Counted from the first letter of the stretch, positions 1-7,910 are shown. The stretch: 44,613 nt of DNA from Candidatus Accumulibacter conexus (GCA_017592775.1 JAGFNJ010000044.1:1-44613), one strand, 5' to 3'. Program-made: numbers and translations. The notes: generated by a model from the sequence alone, not told the origin.

Positions 1-96
1 TACGAAGAACAACAGCGCCAACGAAATATCGCCGCACTCAAGCGCCGCGCCGCCGCGCTCGGCTTCCAGATTAACCCGTTGCAGGCAGCCGCATGA
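1..96 (+). CDS. C-terminal tail of a gene entering from the left, possibly a transposase
   Basis: The first frame is open from base 1 to a TGA at 94-96 and gives 31 residues that are rich in Arg, Gln and Ala and end in 'ALGFQINPLQAAA'. The basic helix followed by 'LGFQ' recalls the tails of several transposase families, but too little remains to name one. An 8-bp inverted repeat (100-107 with 139-146) follows directly and could belong to an element end. The reading frame is certain only as an open frame; the transposase idea is inference. Confidence 0.35.
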   Translation, partial: YEEQQRQRNIAALKRRAAALGFQINPLQAAA

Positions 97-403
97 AAAC
101 GGTCGCCTTCAGTTCTGTTTCTTGAGAGCCGTTCGATCGGCGACCGGCCATCATGCTGCAGTCGACGGCATCGCGAATCGGTAGCCGTCAATGGCATGCA
201 GAACAATGAAGGACCATTTTTGCCGGCATTCGAGTCGATAGAGCAAGGCCATGCACTGCACATCCCAAGGCGAACCCGTCAGCCACCTGCAGGCCACCGC
301 GGCGAAGCTGCTGACGGGGCCGTCCGAACGATGCCAACCCCGGCTCATCACACGGAGCGGCGAAGCCAGGGTTCTCCTGGCCCATTTCCCAGCGGTTGAG
401 CGA
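97..403. other. Gap without a recognised gene
   Basis: These 307 bases hold the inverted repeat CGGTCGCC / GGCGACCG (100-107, 139-146; 31-nt spacer) and a small CCAGG...CCTGG hairpin near 366-380. The frame of the next gene is open back to 251, but that upstream part does not look like protein. I see no convincing promoter. Confidence 0.4.
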
Positions 404-1558
404 ATGACCTCCGGTTTGCGTCGCTTTCTCCTGGCAAGGAAGAGGATCGCCATCGTTGCCTTTGCCTGGCTCGCCAGCACAGCCCTCGCCAACGACGGAG
501 TCGGCGCCGTCGGCGTCGGCGGCGTCATGACGCTGGGCCGGACCGACGCGGTGGCCATGCGCAGCGAGGTCCTCGAGATCAGCACGCGCCGGATCGACGT
601 CGACTACGAATTCGTCAACGAGACCGGGAATCCGGTCACGCTGCCGGTGTTGTTTCCCCTGCCCGAGTATGGCGGCCTGAGCGAGCCGGACGATGACTGG
701 CGCGGCGGACAACCGGCGAACTTCAGCGTGCTGATCGACGGCGTCGCTTCCCCCTTCACCACCCATGTCAGCGCGCTGTTGGCCACCGAAGATGCGAGCG
801 CGCCACGCGACGTGACGGCCGTTCTGCGGCAGATCGGGCTTGACGACAGGCAGATCGCCCTGCTGCCTGGTGCGTTCACGATTGCCGGCCAGGACATCTC
901 CACCTTCGATCCCGCGACGTCGCGCCGGGCGCCTGCCGTAACCCGCTCGCAGCTCAAGGCGTTGCGCACGCGCGGACTGTTGCGCGAAGACCCGCATCTG
1001 CGCGAACCCGACACGCCCAACCATCCGGCCTGGAAAATCCCGATCGTCTACGCGTGGACGGTCACGTTCCCGCCGGGCAAGCCCGTGTCGGTCCGGCACG
1101 CGTACGCACCCTTCTTCGGTTCCGGGATCACGCAGAGCTGGCTCGCCGATGACGGCGGCGCCTCCGCCAAGGCATTGCGCGACGAATTCTGCGCCGACCC
1201 TGGTCTGATCCGCCGGCTCGAGCGATCGACGTCGCCGGCTGCGACGCCGATCTGGGGCGCCACGGTGGGCTACATTCTCACGACCGCGAACACCTGGGCG
1301 GGGCCGATCCGGGACTTCACCCTGCGCCTGAAGAAGTCGTCAGAGGATGAAACCATCTCGCTCTGTTTCCCCGGACAGTTCAAGAAACTCGATGCCTTGA
1401 CGCTGGAGTCGCGCATCGCGAACTTCGTTCCGGCGGCGGACTTGCGGGTACGCTTCCTGGCTACCGGCCGCCAAGGCGCGCGCCTGCCCTATACGAATCC
1501 GGATGCCCCGCGCTTTGGCGGCGCTGCACCGCTGGGACTTGGGCCTACGACAAGATGA
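404..1558 (+). CDS. DUF4424 family exported protein
   Basis: A 384-residue protein. The ATG at 404 is chosen because it starts a clear signal peptide: Arg/Lys-rich start, hydrophobic stretch 'IAIVAFAWLASTALA', cleavage before 'NDGVG'. The frame is open upstream to 251 but that part is low-complexity and not protein-like. The mature protein starts with the pattern typical of DUF4424 (Asn-Asp-Gly, then a Gly-rich turn, a 'DAVAMRSEVLEIS' strand and 'VDYEFVNETGNPV'), as expected for a secreted beta-rich protein. Biochemical role is unknown for the family. It stands alone: the next genes are on the other strand, and its 3' end overlaps a doubtful antisense frame. The ribosome binding site is weak. 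The family call rests on my recollection of the DUF4424 pattern. Confidence 0.75.
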   Translation: MTSGLRRFLLARKRIAIVAFAWLASTALANDGVGAVGVGGVMTLGRTDAVAMRSEVLEISTRRIDVDYEFVNETGNPVTLPVLFPLPEYGGLSEPDDDWRGGQPANFSVLIDGVASPFTTHVSALLATEDASAPRDVTAVLRQIGLDDRQIALLPGAFTIAGQDISTFDPATSRRAPAVTRSQLKALRTRGLLREDPHLREPDTPNHPAWKIPIVYAWTVTFPPGKPVSVRHAYAPFFGSGITQSWLADDGGASAKALRDEFCADPGLIRRLERSTSPAATPIWGATVGYILTTANTWAGPIRDFTLRLKKSSEDETISLCFPGQFKKLDALTLESRIANFVPAADLRVRFLATGRQGARLPYTNPDAPRFGGAAPLGLGPTTR

Positions 1559-1790
1559 ACCGGCATGGGGCCAGCGGTGCGACCAAGGCATTGAACGCGC
1601 TTGACTGCGCGCGATCGTCGTTGTGGAAGCGCTGCCACATGCGTGTCGCCGAGTCGTAAAAAAGGGTGCTGCCGTCGATGTCGATCGAGCGCCCCGCCAG
1701 TTCGAGAACGAAGCGCCCAGCGCCCTGATGCAGCGTGCCCTTGCGCAGGCCGGCCGACTGCTCCAGATAGGAGTTCAGCGCGGCGTCCAC
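1545..1790 (-). CDS. Doubtful small hypothetical gene
   Basis: An 81-residue frame with a GTG start and 'AGGT' nine bases upstream. The sequence reads as ordinary protein ('GRFVLELAGRSIDIDGSTLF', then 'YDSATRMWQRF'). The frame is open further upstream, back to a TGA near 1853, and continues with 'GSGFDRDGRYP'. So it may be the C-terminal part of a gene broken by a frameshift near the end of the exported hypothetical at 1828-2208. Its 3' end overlaps the DUF4424 gene tail to tail by 14 bases. No family recognised. Confidence 0.35.
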   Translation of the reverse strand: MDAALNSYLEQSAGLRKGTLHQGAGRFVLELAGRSIDIDGSTLFYDSATRMWQRFHNDDRAQSSAFNALVAPLAPCRFILS

Positions 1791-1827
1791 CGGATACCTG
1801 CCGTCGCGGTCGAATCCGCTACCGGAT

Positions 1828-2208
1828 TCACTTCCATGTGCCCCGTTCCGTCAGCAGGACCTGGCGATCGGTGCGGACTTCCAGCGTGCCTTTCTCGCCG
1901 TCCCCCTCTTCCCAGACGAAGTAGTGGGTCTTGCCATTGCGGAAGCGGTAGCCGAGAAAGCGACAAGGCGTCACGCCGTCGGCACAGGTGCTATGCATCG
2001 TTTCGCCGCGCAACTCGAGCGCCGCGCCGGTCTTCTTGTTGACGCCCCGGTAACCGACCCGCTCACAGCTCACATCGCCCTCCGGACAACGAACGGTGAT
2101 CTCGACCAGGTAGTGCTCGGTCTCCAGGATGTGCTTGCGAGAGGCATCCGCGGCCTGCAGGGCCGTGCCGAGGAGAAACAACGTGACGAAGCTGGACAGG
2201 GTTTTCAT
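1828..2208 (-). CDS. Small exported hypothetical protein
   Basis: A 126-residue protein. I chose the ATG at 2208 because AAGGA lies eight bases upstream; an ATG at 2217 is also in frame. The N-terminus is a signal peptide (Lys, then 'LSSFVTLFLLGTALQA', cleavage near 'ADA'). The mature part has four cysteines that could form two disulfides ('VRCPEGDVSCERVGY' and 'STCADGVTPCRFLGY'), and a repeated 'C..(R)(V/F)(G/L)GYR' pattern suggests two related beta hairpins. This size and make-up fit a small periplasmic or secreted beta protein. It is divergent from the AraC-type gene at 2533. No family name is claimed. Confidence 0.7.
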   Translation of the reverse strand: MKTLSSFVTLFLLGTALQAADASRKHILETEHYLVEITVRCPEGDVSCERVGYRGVNKKTGAALELRGETMHSTCADGVTPCRFLGYRFRNGKTHYFVWEEGDGEKGTLEVRTDRQVLLTERGTWK

Positions 2209-2365
2209 CGCAGTCATCCTTGAGTCGTGGTTCGGGCGAGGCGTTCGGGCTCCGTCGGCGCCCTTTCCCCGCATCACGACTTCCCTCGGGACCTGCCGGA
2301 TCCGGGAACGGTTGCGGAGGTCGCGTCGCGCGATCTCCAGACGCTTTTCTACCACTTTTCATCAC

Positions 2366-2447
2366 CGCACGGCCAGCCCCCGCCCGCGAAGATCGCGGCT
2401 GCCGGCGGCCCTGCGGCACCCAGGCAGTTGGCGATTCGCCTTGCATT
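2366..2447. repeat. 82-bp dispersed hairpin repeat, copy 1
   Basis: This segment aligns without gaps to 6394-6475 at roughly 80 % identity. Both copies contain a perfect 6-bp hairpin CCGCGA-nnn-TCGCGG (here 2384-2398) whose 3-nt loop differs (AGA here, CGA in the other copy), so the stem is better conserved than its surroundings. Both end in ATTCGCCTTGCA and both lie shortly upstream of a plus-strand gene start. The copy sits in the 324-bp divergent gap 2209-2532, which otherwise shows nothing I can name. Confidence 0.7.
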
Positions 2448-2532
2448 CGCCGTTCGTTGCCCGTCACCAGCACAGGTGCACCGGTATCCGGGCCGGGTGT
2501 GATCTTCCCAGTTGTCGGCTCTTCCTTCGATA

Positions 2533-3567
2533 ATGGCGGCAATGATTTCGCTTGCCTTGATTCTCATAGGGTTTTCGGTTGTCAGCGCCCTGCTGCTGAC
2601 CGTCACCCATTTTCGGGCTGCCAACTACAGTGAGCAGCCCTTTGCGCGGAGTATGGGTCTGCTGTTGCTCGCCGCATTGGCCGGTCTGCAGATTGCCCAT
2701 TGGGGCTGGTTGTACATCGACCAGCCGTGGATCGATACTGCCCTCTACCGCATGCTGCTGTTTACGGTCGCTCCGGCATTCTGGGCCTTCAGCCAGCCGC
2801 TGCTCAAGGTGCAGGCGTTTGCCGGCTTTCATTCACGCCCGCTGCTGCATGCGCTGCCGATTGCCTTCGCTCCGTGGCTTGTGGGTGACGTCGCCATGCC
2901 ACTCGCCTTCGTGGTCGGTGCTGGCTATCTGGTCTCCCTGGGGCGGGACATTCACCATCTGCGCATGCAGCGGGCCGAATACGCAAAGGAGATCGCCTTG
3001 CTGGGTACGATCTTTGTCATCGCCGTCGGGGTGGCGCTCCTGGGCATCCTGCAGACGCAACTGCCGGACAAGCTGTTCTTCATCCTCTACGCCATCGCCA
3101 TCGGTCTGTCCTTCCTGCTGGTGCAGGCGGCCCTCGGCTTGCGGCCGCAACTGTCGGTCGAGGTGACGGAGGCGGCGAAGGCAGCCTACGGGAATTCGAC
3201 GCTGACGCGCGTCGACTGCCCGACCATGCTCGACCGCCTGGCTACCCTGATCGATGCCGAACGGATCTACGAGAATCCTGACCTCAGCCTCGCCGGGCTG
3301 GCACAACGTCTCGGCCTGACCCCTCACCAACTGTCCGAACTGGTCAATGTCCATCTCGGCAAGGGCTTTTCGCGGTATTTGCGGGAGATTCGGGTGGCCG
3401 CCGCCGGCAGGATGCTGTGCGCCGAACCGTCTGCTTCGGTGCTTTCGATCGGCCTGAGCGTCGGCTTCAGTGCCCAGTCCAACTTCTATGAGGCCTTCCG
3501 GGAAATCGAAGGCATGACTCCGGGACAGTACCGCAAGCTCCGACTCAACGGCGGGCTTCGCCCGTAG
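2533..3567 (+). CDS. AraC-family regulator with membrane-embedded N-terminal domain
   Basis: A 344-residue protein. The N-terminal two thirds carries about six to seven hydrophobic helices (for example 'MISLALILIGFSVVSALLL', then 'LLLLAALAGLQIAHWGWLY' and 'IALLGTIFVIAVGVALLGIL'). The last ~110 residues are an AraC-type double helix-turn-helix: 'LAGLAQRLGLTPHQLSELVN' and the second helix pair around 'SIGLSVGFSAQSNFYEAFR', ending 'GMTPGQYRK'. Such proteins are membrane-bound regulators that presumably sense a membrane or envelope signal. ATG 2533 is preferred; ATG 2542 and a TTG at 2512 are in frame and no start has a strong ribosome binding site. It lies 136 bp upstream of a membrane-protein/epimerase operon on the same strand, its most likely target. 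Confidence 0.85.
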   Translation: MAAMISLALILIGFSVVSALLLTVTHFRAANYSEQPFARSMGLLLLAALAGLQIAHWGWLYIDQPWIDTALYRMLLFTVAPAFWAFSQPLLKVQAFAGFHSRPLLHALPIAFAPWLVGDVAMPLAFVVGAGYLVSLGRDIHHLRMQRAEYAKEIALLGTIFVIAVGVALLGILQTQLPDKLFFILYAIAIGLSFLLVQAALGLRPQLSVEVTEAAKAAYGNSTLTRVDCPTMLDRLATLIDAERIYENPDLSLAGLAQRLGLTPHQLSELVNVHLGKGFSRYLREIRVAAAGRMLCAEPSASVLSIGLSVGFSAQSNFYEAFREIEGMTPGQYRKLRLNGGLRP

Positions 3568-3589
3568 CGGTCGCTCAACTGCCTCTTTT

Positions 3590-3645
3590 CGTTCCGAAAC
3601 GATCATTCCGGAACGGAAAGCACCTCCGGTTTGGCCATTCCGGAG
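3590..3645 (+). promoter_or_regulatory. TTCCGGAA-type inverted repeats upstream of the epimerase operon
   Basis: The gap between the regulator and the operon holds CGTTCCG (3590-3596) and its inverse CGGAACG (3609-3615). A perfect TTCCGGAA lies at 3606-3613 and another ATTCCGGA near 3637-3645. The TTCCGGAACG word recurs near 4019 inside the first gene of the operon. Inference: binding sites for the adjacent AraC-type regulator, or a short hairpin ending its transcript; there is no T-run, so I favour operators. Confidence 0.4.
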
Positions 3646-3703
3646 GATTTCCTCCCCGCAATAACCAAAGCTGTGGGCTCCATTCACTGCCAAGGAGTCC
3701 GAC

Positions 3704-4048
3704 ATGAACACCTACCTGTTGTTGCTGCTGGAGTTGCTGATCAGCGTTGCGGCCAGCCCGCTTGTCCTGCGCATCCTGGCCAATCCGTTGATCCGGACTC
3801 TCGGGCGAATCTGCCCGGACGAGGAATCTGCCGGCTTCTGGCTCAGCTACACCCAGGTGATGCTGGTCATCGCCCCGCTGATTCTCGTTCTGCTGATGGA
3901 CATCTTCTCCCGCTACGGCACACCGCAGGACAGCCTGCGTCTGGCCCTGCTCGCCACCCTCAGCGGATTGCTGGCCGGACTGCACCTGATCGGTTCCCGC
4001 CTCGGACGGTTCGTCACCCTTCCGGAACGAAAGGATGCGGGACAATGA
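3704..4048 (+). CDS. Small membrane protein, first gene of the epimerase operon
   Basis: A 114-residue protein with three predicted membrane helices (residues ~4-25, ~48-66 and ~80-97) and a short basic C-terminus. ATG 3704 has a good AAGGAG site seven to eight bases upstream. Its stop overlaps the next start in ATGA. It heads a four-gene operon with an epimerase-like protein, DUF2269 and DUF4166 proteins, which suggests a membrane or lipid-linked process. No family recognised. Confidence 0.8.
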   Translation: MNTYLLLLLELLISVAASPLVLRILANPLIRTLGRICPDEESAGFWLSYTQVMLVIAPLILVLLMDIFSRYGTPQDSLRLALLATLSGLLAGLHLIGSRLGRFVTLPERKDAGQ

Positions 4049-4923
4049 ACATCCTGCTCACCGGTGCCAGCGGCTTCATCGGCCAGAACCTTGCCGACGC
4101 ATTGACGGCGGCGGGGCATCACGTAGTGCCGATTTCGCGTCGCGACGGCGTTGATTTTTCGACCATGCAGACGGCAGACCGATGGCTGCCCCGGTTGCGT
4201 GATGTCGATGCCGTGATCAACGCAGTCGGCATCATCGGCGAAACCGGCAGCCAACGCTTCAGGGTGCTCCATGCTGCCGCGCCGACTGCTCTTTTCGATG
4301 CCTGCCTCGGCGCAGGGGTAGCGCGGGTGATCCAGATTTCGGCACTCGGTGCCGACGACTCCGCCTTCTCGTCCTATCACCAGAGCAAGAAAGCAGCGGA
4401 CGACCACCTGCGCCAGCTCGAACTCGACTGGTTCGTCCTCCGGCCGTCGCTGATCTTCGGCCGGGGCGGTACCAGCGCCGCGACGCTCCTTCGGCTCGCC
4501 CGCTTGCCGGTGCTGCCGGTGATCGGTGACGGTCGCCAGATGCTGCAGCCAGTGCATGTAGGCGACGTGGTTGCGACGGTGATGGCCTGTCTCACAGCCC
4601 AGGATACCCGACGAACGCTGGACATCGTCGGCAACGAAACGGTCGCGTACGTGGAATGGCTGCAGCGCTTGCGATTGGCCCAGGGACGAAACCGGGCCCT
4701 GGTTCTGCGCACGCCCGTCCGGCTGGCGATGCTCGGGGCCTGGCTGGGCCAGGCGCTGAACCCGATGCTGCGACCAGAAAACATCCGCATGCTGGTCAAG
4801 GGCTATCACGGCGACGGCACGGCATGGAACGAGTTCCTCGGACGGCCGGCGATTGCATTCTCTCCGGCTCTGTTGGATGCGGATGCGCAGCAGGCCCTGG
4901 CGCTGATCGGAGGGCAATCATGA
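4045..4923 (+). CDS. NAD(P)-binding epimerase/dehydratase-like protein (extended SDR)
   Basis: A 292-residue Rossmann protein. It starts 'MNILLTGASGFIGQNLADAL' with the extended-SDR GxxGxxG motif and has an active-site-like Tyr-x-x-x-Lys in 'SSYHQSKKAAD' (about residues 111-121). Next come 'LRPSLIFGRGG' and 'QPVHVGDVV', both typical of the NDUFA9/epimerase-like branch that often acts on sugars or quinone-linked substrates. The C-terminal part beyond residue 200 is the variable substrate domain. Start and stop both overlap the neighbours by four bases, so it is translated with them. The substrate cannot be read from sequence. Confidence 0.85.
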   Translation: MNILLTGASGFIGQNLADALTAAGHHVVPISRRDGVDFSTMQTADRWLPRLRDVDAVINAVGIIGETGSQRFRVLHAAAPTALFDACLGAGVARVIQISALGADDSAFSSYHQSKKAADDHLRQLELDWFVLRPSLIFGRGGTSAATLLRLARLPVLPVIGDGRQMLQPVHVGDVVATVMACLTAQDTRRTLDIVGNETVAYVEWLQRLRLAQGRNRALVLRTPVRLAMLGAWLGQALNPMLRPENIRMLVKGYHGDGTAWNEFLGRPAIAFSPALLDADAQQALALIGGQS

Positions 4924-5399
4924 GCTACCTGACACTGAAGACCCTGCACATCCTCAGCATGGTGCTGCTGTTCGGCACTGGCCTGGGCAGTGCCTATTAC
5001 AAGTGGATGGCGGATCGCAGCCGGCAGTTGGCGCATATCGCGGTGACGAACCGGCATGTGGTTCTGGCGGACTGGTGCTTCACGATGCCGACCGTGATCT
5101 TCCAGCCGATCAGCGGCGTGGCCATGGCTTACCTGGCGGACATTCCCTTGGCGACGCCCTGGATCGCGATCAGCCTTGGTCTGTATTGCCTTGCTGGCAT
5201 CTGCTGGCTGCCCGTGGTGTGGCTGCAGGTACGGATGCAGAACCTCGCTGCAGCAGCACGGGAGTCGGAAAGTCCGCTGCCCCAAACCTACTGGCAAATG
5301 GCACGCTGGTGGTTCTGGCTCGGCGTGCCGGCATTCACGTCGATGGTGGCAGTGGTCGCACTGATGGTGTTCAAACACGTTCCAGGAGTCGCGCCATGA
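4920..5399 (+). CDS. DUF2269 family integral membrane protein
   Basis: A 159-residue protein with four hydrophobic helices: residues ~8-25 ('LHILSMVLLFGTGLGSAYY'), ~50-68, ~79-99 and ~132-153. The opening 'LKTLHILSMVLLFGTGLGSA' with its conserved His and the pattern 'ADWCFTMPTVIFQPISG' match DUF2269. The members are uncharacterised membrane proteins with conserved His residues. Translationally coupled (ATGA) to the epimerase-like gene before it and to the DUF4166 gene after it. Confidence 0.85.
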   Translation: MSYLTLKTLHILSMVLLFGTGLGSAYYKWMADRSRQLAHIAVTNRHVVLADWCFTMPTVIFQPISGVAMAYLADIPLATPWIAISLGLYCLAGICWLPVVWLQVRMQNLAAAARESESPLPQTYWQMARWWFWLGVPAFTSMVAVVALMVFKHVPGVAP

Positions 5400-6013
5400 A
5401 CAGTCTCATGCAACGCGTGCTGCGCAACGACTGGGATCGGCTTCCCGCCTCGCTGCAGGCGCATCACCAGTTCGGCCCCAACGTCGATGTCGCGCACATG
5501 GATATCGAGTTTCCGGTCTGGATGAAGCCGTATCTATGGCTGCTGCATCGATTCGGAGCGCTCCTGCCGCGCTCCGGCAAGCAGTTGCCGACACGGGTCG
5601 AGAAAGATGTGGTGGACGATCGCCAGTGCTGGCGGAGAACGATGCAGTTTCCGGACGGCAAGCGATTCACCTTCAACAGCTTCTGGGTTCCCTCCGACGG
5701 AAATCGCCTGATCGAGTTTGTGAATCCGCTGCTGGGGCTGGAAATGGCGGTTCGGGTGGAGCGAGATCGCCTGCACTACGATGGCGTACGCTTCGTATTG
5801 AAGCTGGGGCGCCTGGTCGTCGGGCTCCCCGAATGGAGGATCCTTGGTCACACCACCATCGTCGAATGCAGCCTGCCAGGAAACGCGTTTGCCATGGACT
5901 TTCGGCTGACGCACCCCATCTTCGGGCAGGTCTTTCGCTACGCCGGAACATTCACGACGCAGATCCGTCCGCCTTGGAACGGCCTGTGCGATCGTCCGGC
6001 TGGTCGCGCCTGA
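5396..6013 (+). CDS. DUF4166 domain protein
   Basis: A 205-residue soluble protein. It begins 'MNSLMQRVLRNDWDRLPASL' and continues with 'WRRTMQFPDGKRFTFNS' and repeated beta strands ('LEMAVRVERDRLHYDG'), matching DUF4166. That domain is often found fused to or beside NAD(P)-binding epimerase-like proteins, as here. Start overlaps the preceding stop. It is the last gene of the operon; a decayed transposase follows. The role is unknown, and the genomic link suggests it acts on the product of the epimerase-like protein. Confidence 0.8.
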   Translation: MNSLMQRVLRNDWDRLPASLQAHHQFGPNVDVAHMDIEFPVWMKPYLWLLHRFGALLPRSGKQLPTRVEKDVVDDRQCWRRTMQFPDGKRFTFNSFWVPSDGNRLIEFVNPLLGLEMAVRVERDRLHYDGVRFVLKLGRLVVGLPEWRILGHTTIVECSLPGNAFAMDFRLTHPIFGQVFRYAGTFTTQIRPPWNGLCDRPAGRA

Positions 6014-6035
6014 ATTCCCATTGCCTGGCGACACG

Positions 6036-6161
6036 GACAGCGGCGGAACTGGCGTTTGACATCGGCTGGACCGGCGGCGTCTGGCCGCTGTCACGGGAGA
6101 GTTCGAGCCAGGTGGCAAGGTGCGTCTGCACGGTACGTTTGGACCGGCGACGGCGATGGAC
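6036..6161 (-). pseudogene. IS91-family transposase remnant (N-terminal region)
   Basis: Read on the minus strand, 6161 downward gives 'RTVQTHLATWLELSRDSGQT', then after a frameshift 'ADVKRQFRRC'. These match the N-terminal pattern of IS91-type transposases (ERTVLY...HLATWLELSRD...VKREFRRYLECGIL). The stretch aligns to 21295-21477, a second remnant of the same region, with a deletion of about 16 bases here. No intact transposase or ends are seen. The gap 6162-6393 holds no other recognisable feature. Confidence 0.6.
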
Positions 6162-6393
6162 GGCAGTGCACGCGGGCGCGCAGCGGGCAGACACAGGGAT
6201 ACGGGTCGGGCAAACTGGAATCCTGCCCGGCCCGGGCTTGCCGCCTTTGTCCGGGATGTGCGCAGCCGCGAGGTGCTGCAGGCCGCATCGCTGCCCGGCT
6301 GCACCGGCTCGTGGCATTGACGGCGCGACGGTGTCTGCCGCCACCGCTGTTCGTCGCGGCGCGGCGGTCGCCGTCAGGCGACGAAGCCAGGGC

Positions 6394-6475
6394 CGCACAG
6401 CCAGCCCCGGGCCGCGACGATCGCGGGTATCGGCGGCGCTGCAGCAACCCGGCAGTCGGCAATTCGCCTTGCAAT
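6394..6475. repeat. 82-bp dispersed hairpin repeat, copy 2
   Basis: The gap-free partner of 2366-2447. The conserved hairpin CCGCGA-CGA-TCGCGG is at 6412-6426. Its right end (CCTTGCAA) supplies the -35 element of the promoter of the antitoxin gene that follows, so here the repeat is part of a working-looking promoter. It is next to the IS91 remnant; copy 1 is not. Confidence 0.7.
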
Positions 6476-6496
6476 CACGCAAACGGAGTGTAAACT
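6469..6496 (+). promoter_or_regulatory. Sigma70-type promoter of the Xre/RES operon
   Basis: TTGCAA (6469-6474), a 16-bp spacer and TAAACT (6491-6496) make a good -35/-10 pair. The expected start near 6503 leaves a very short leader that holds AGGAG at 6506-6510, seven bases before the ATG at 6518. No obvious operator palindrome overlaps it. Confidence 0.55.
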
Positions 6497-6517
6497 ATCC
6501 GGAAAAGGAGCAACCTG

Positions 6518-6955
6518 ATGAACCTTGCCTATGCTTACCCCGCCAGCCGCTTCGAACCGGCGGCTCTCGTCGATCTCAATGCGCGTGCCGAGCGCGAGCG
6601 TCTGTCGAAGTCGGCGCTGCAGGGCTTCTTCAATCTGGCCGCTGCCTGGCGGCTGCGCGACGAAGACGCGCGCGAGCTGCTCGGCGGTCTGTCGAGCAGC
6701 GCCTTCTACGAGTGGAAGAAGAACCCCGACCGGCTGCTCGAAGTCGATCGGATTACGCGCATCTCCTACCTGATCGGCATCTACAAGGCCCTGCACATCC
6801 TGTACGGCGACAAGCTGGCCGACGAGTGGGTCAGCCTGCCGAACGGCAACCGGATTTTTGCCGGCCGCTCGCCGCTCGCTTTCATGCTTGGCGGCGGTCT
6901 GCTGGCGATGCAGACCGTTCGCAAACTGCTCGAGGCGCGGCGCGGCGGCATATGA
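6518..6955 (+). CDS. Xre/MbcA/ParS-type antitoxin (RES-Xre system)
   Basis: A 145-residue antitoxin. Residues ~30-90 form a helix-turn-helix ('FFNLAAAWRLRDEDARELLG' then 'SSAFYEWKKNP'), and the C-terminal ~55 residues carry the DUF2384-type toxin-binding helices ('SYLIGIYKALHILYG', 'EWVSLPNGNRIFAG', 'PLAFMLGG'). This is the usual build of antitoxins paired with RES toxins: it neutralises the toxin and represses the operon. AGGAG precedes ATG 6518; the stop overlaps the toxin start in ATGA. Confidence 0.9.
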   Translation: MNLAYAYPASRFEPAALVDLNARAERERLSKSALQGFFNLAAAWRLRDEDARELLGGLSSSAFYEWKKNPDRLLEVDRITRISYLIGIYKALHILYGDKLADEWVSLPNGNRIFAGRSPLAFMLGGGLLAMQTVRKLLEARRGGI

Positions 6956-7692
6956 GCCCGCCCGAGCCGCGCCTGTCGCGCCTGCGCCGGATCGATACGG
7001 TACGGCTGATTCCTTCGCGCTTTGCCGAGCGCGAGGATTCGGTGCTGAGCGCAATCGCCGACAACCTCGACCACCTGCGCGACCTGTTCGAACTCGACAA
7101 CGCCACCAACGAGAGACTGATCGGCGAGCGTGGCGGGCTGCCGGGAATCGGCGTCGACGAACTGGTTTTCGGCGTGCCGAACTTCCGCATCGTCAATGCC
7201 GCCTTCACCTACCCGCGCCCGGAAGGCAGCCGCTTCAACGACGGCGATCGGGGCGCCTGGTATTGCGCTTTCGAACTGGAAACGGCACTCGCCGAGATCA
7301 TTTTCCACAAGACCGTCGAGTACGAGGAAATCGGCCGCTTCGACGACAGCGTCAACTATCAGGAACTGCTCGCGGACTTCAGCAGCGAGTTCCACGACTT
7401 GCGCGACGCGCCGACCTTTTCCGCCTGCCTCGACCCCGGCAGCTATGTCGCTGCGCAGGGACTCGCGGCACACCTCCTCGACGCCGGCTCGCTGGGAATC
7501 ATCTACCCCAGCGTGCGCCGCGCCGGTGGTACCAACCTCGCCTGCTTCCGGCCGGCGCTGGTCGGCAATCCCCGCCGCGCCGCGTCGTTTCGCCTGACCT
7601 GGGCGGGCAGCCGGCAACCCCAGGTGGAGAGACTGGACGGCCAGGAAACAGCAGGCGACGCACTGATCGAATTCGCACCCAGGGCCGAATGA
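6952..7692 (+). CDS. RES-domain toxin
   Basis: A 246-residue toxin translated by a 4-base overlap with its antitoxin gene. RES-family toxins degrade NAD+. Seen here: an Arg-rich N-terminus ('LRRIDTVRLIPSRFAE'), a core with 'GSRFNDGDRGAWYCAFELET' (the conserved Arg, Tyr and Glu region) and a late conserved Ser in 'IIYPSVRRAGGTNLACFRP'. At 246 residues it is longer than the commonest ~150-residue members because of an N-terminal helical extension before the RES core. No frameshift is seen and the conserved polar residues are present, so it is probably active when free. Confidence 0.88.
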   Translation: MSPPEPRLSRLRRIDTVRLIPSRFAEREDSVLSAIADNLDHLRDLFELDNATNERLIGERGGLPGIGVDELVFGVPNFRIVNAAFTYPRPEGSRFNDGDRGAWYCAFELETALAEIIFHKTVEYEEIGRFDDSVNYQELLADFSSEFHDLRDAPTFSACLDPGSYVAAQGLAAHLLDAGSLGIIYPSVRRAGGTNLACFRPALVGNPRRAASFRLTWAGSRQPQVERLDGQETAGDALIEFAPRAE

Positions 7693-7709
7693 GCCTGCGG
7701 ATCGTCCTC

Positions 7710-7761
7710 GCCCAAGGTGATGCCCTGCATCTCGCCGAGCGGCGGTGCATGGGCTCTCATC
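7710..7761. repeat. Short dispersed similarity to 13142-13193
   Basis: This stretch in the gap after the RES toxin aligns with 13142-13193, sharing GCCCA.GGTG..GCC.TGCATCTC and, on the minus strand, the reading 'LM.A.APP..EM.G.TLG'. The other copy sits at the end of an IS91 transposase remnant, so both may be scraps of one element. The rest of the gap 7693-7910 shows nothing else. Confidence 0.45.
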
Positions 7762-7910
7762 AGACTTGGCGGCACGGTCGGTGCACCCGGAAGGAAATGG
7801 CAGGCAACGCACCGCGGTGAAGCATCCCGTTCCTCATGGACGCTGTCGACTTGGTGACAGCCTTGCCATGGGCGCTTCAAACCCGCCACGTCAGGTCGCG
7901 CCAAAGGCAC

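Noticed and set aside
7503-7910. Minus-strand 'CVACH' that looks like a cytochrome c haem site
   Set aside because: No signal peptide or axial Met region, and the frame overlaps the RES toxin. The stretch aligns instead with DNA at the 13-kb IS91 scrap.
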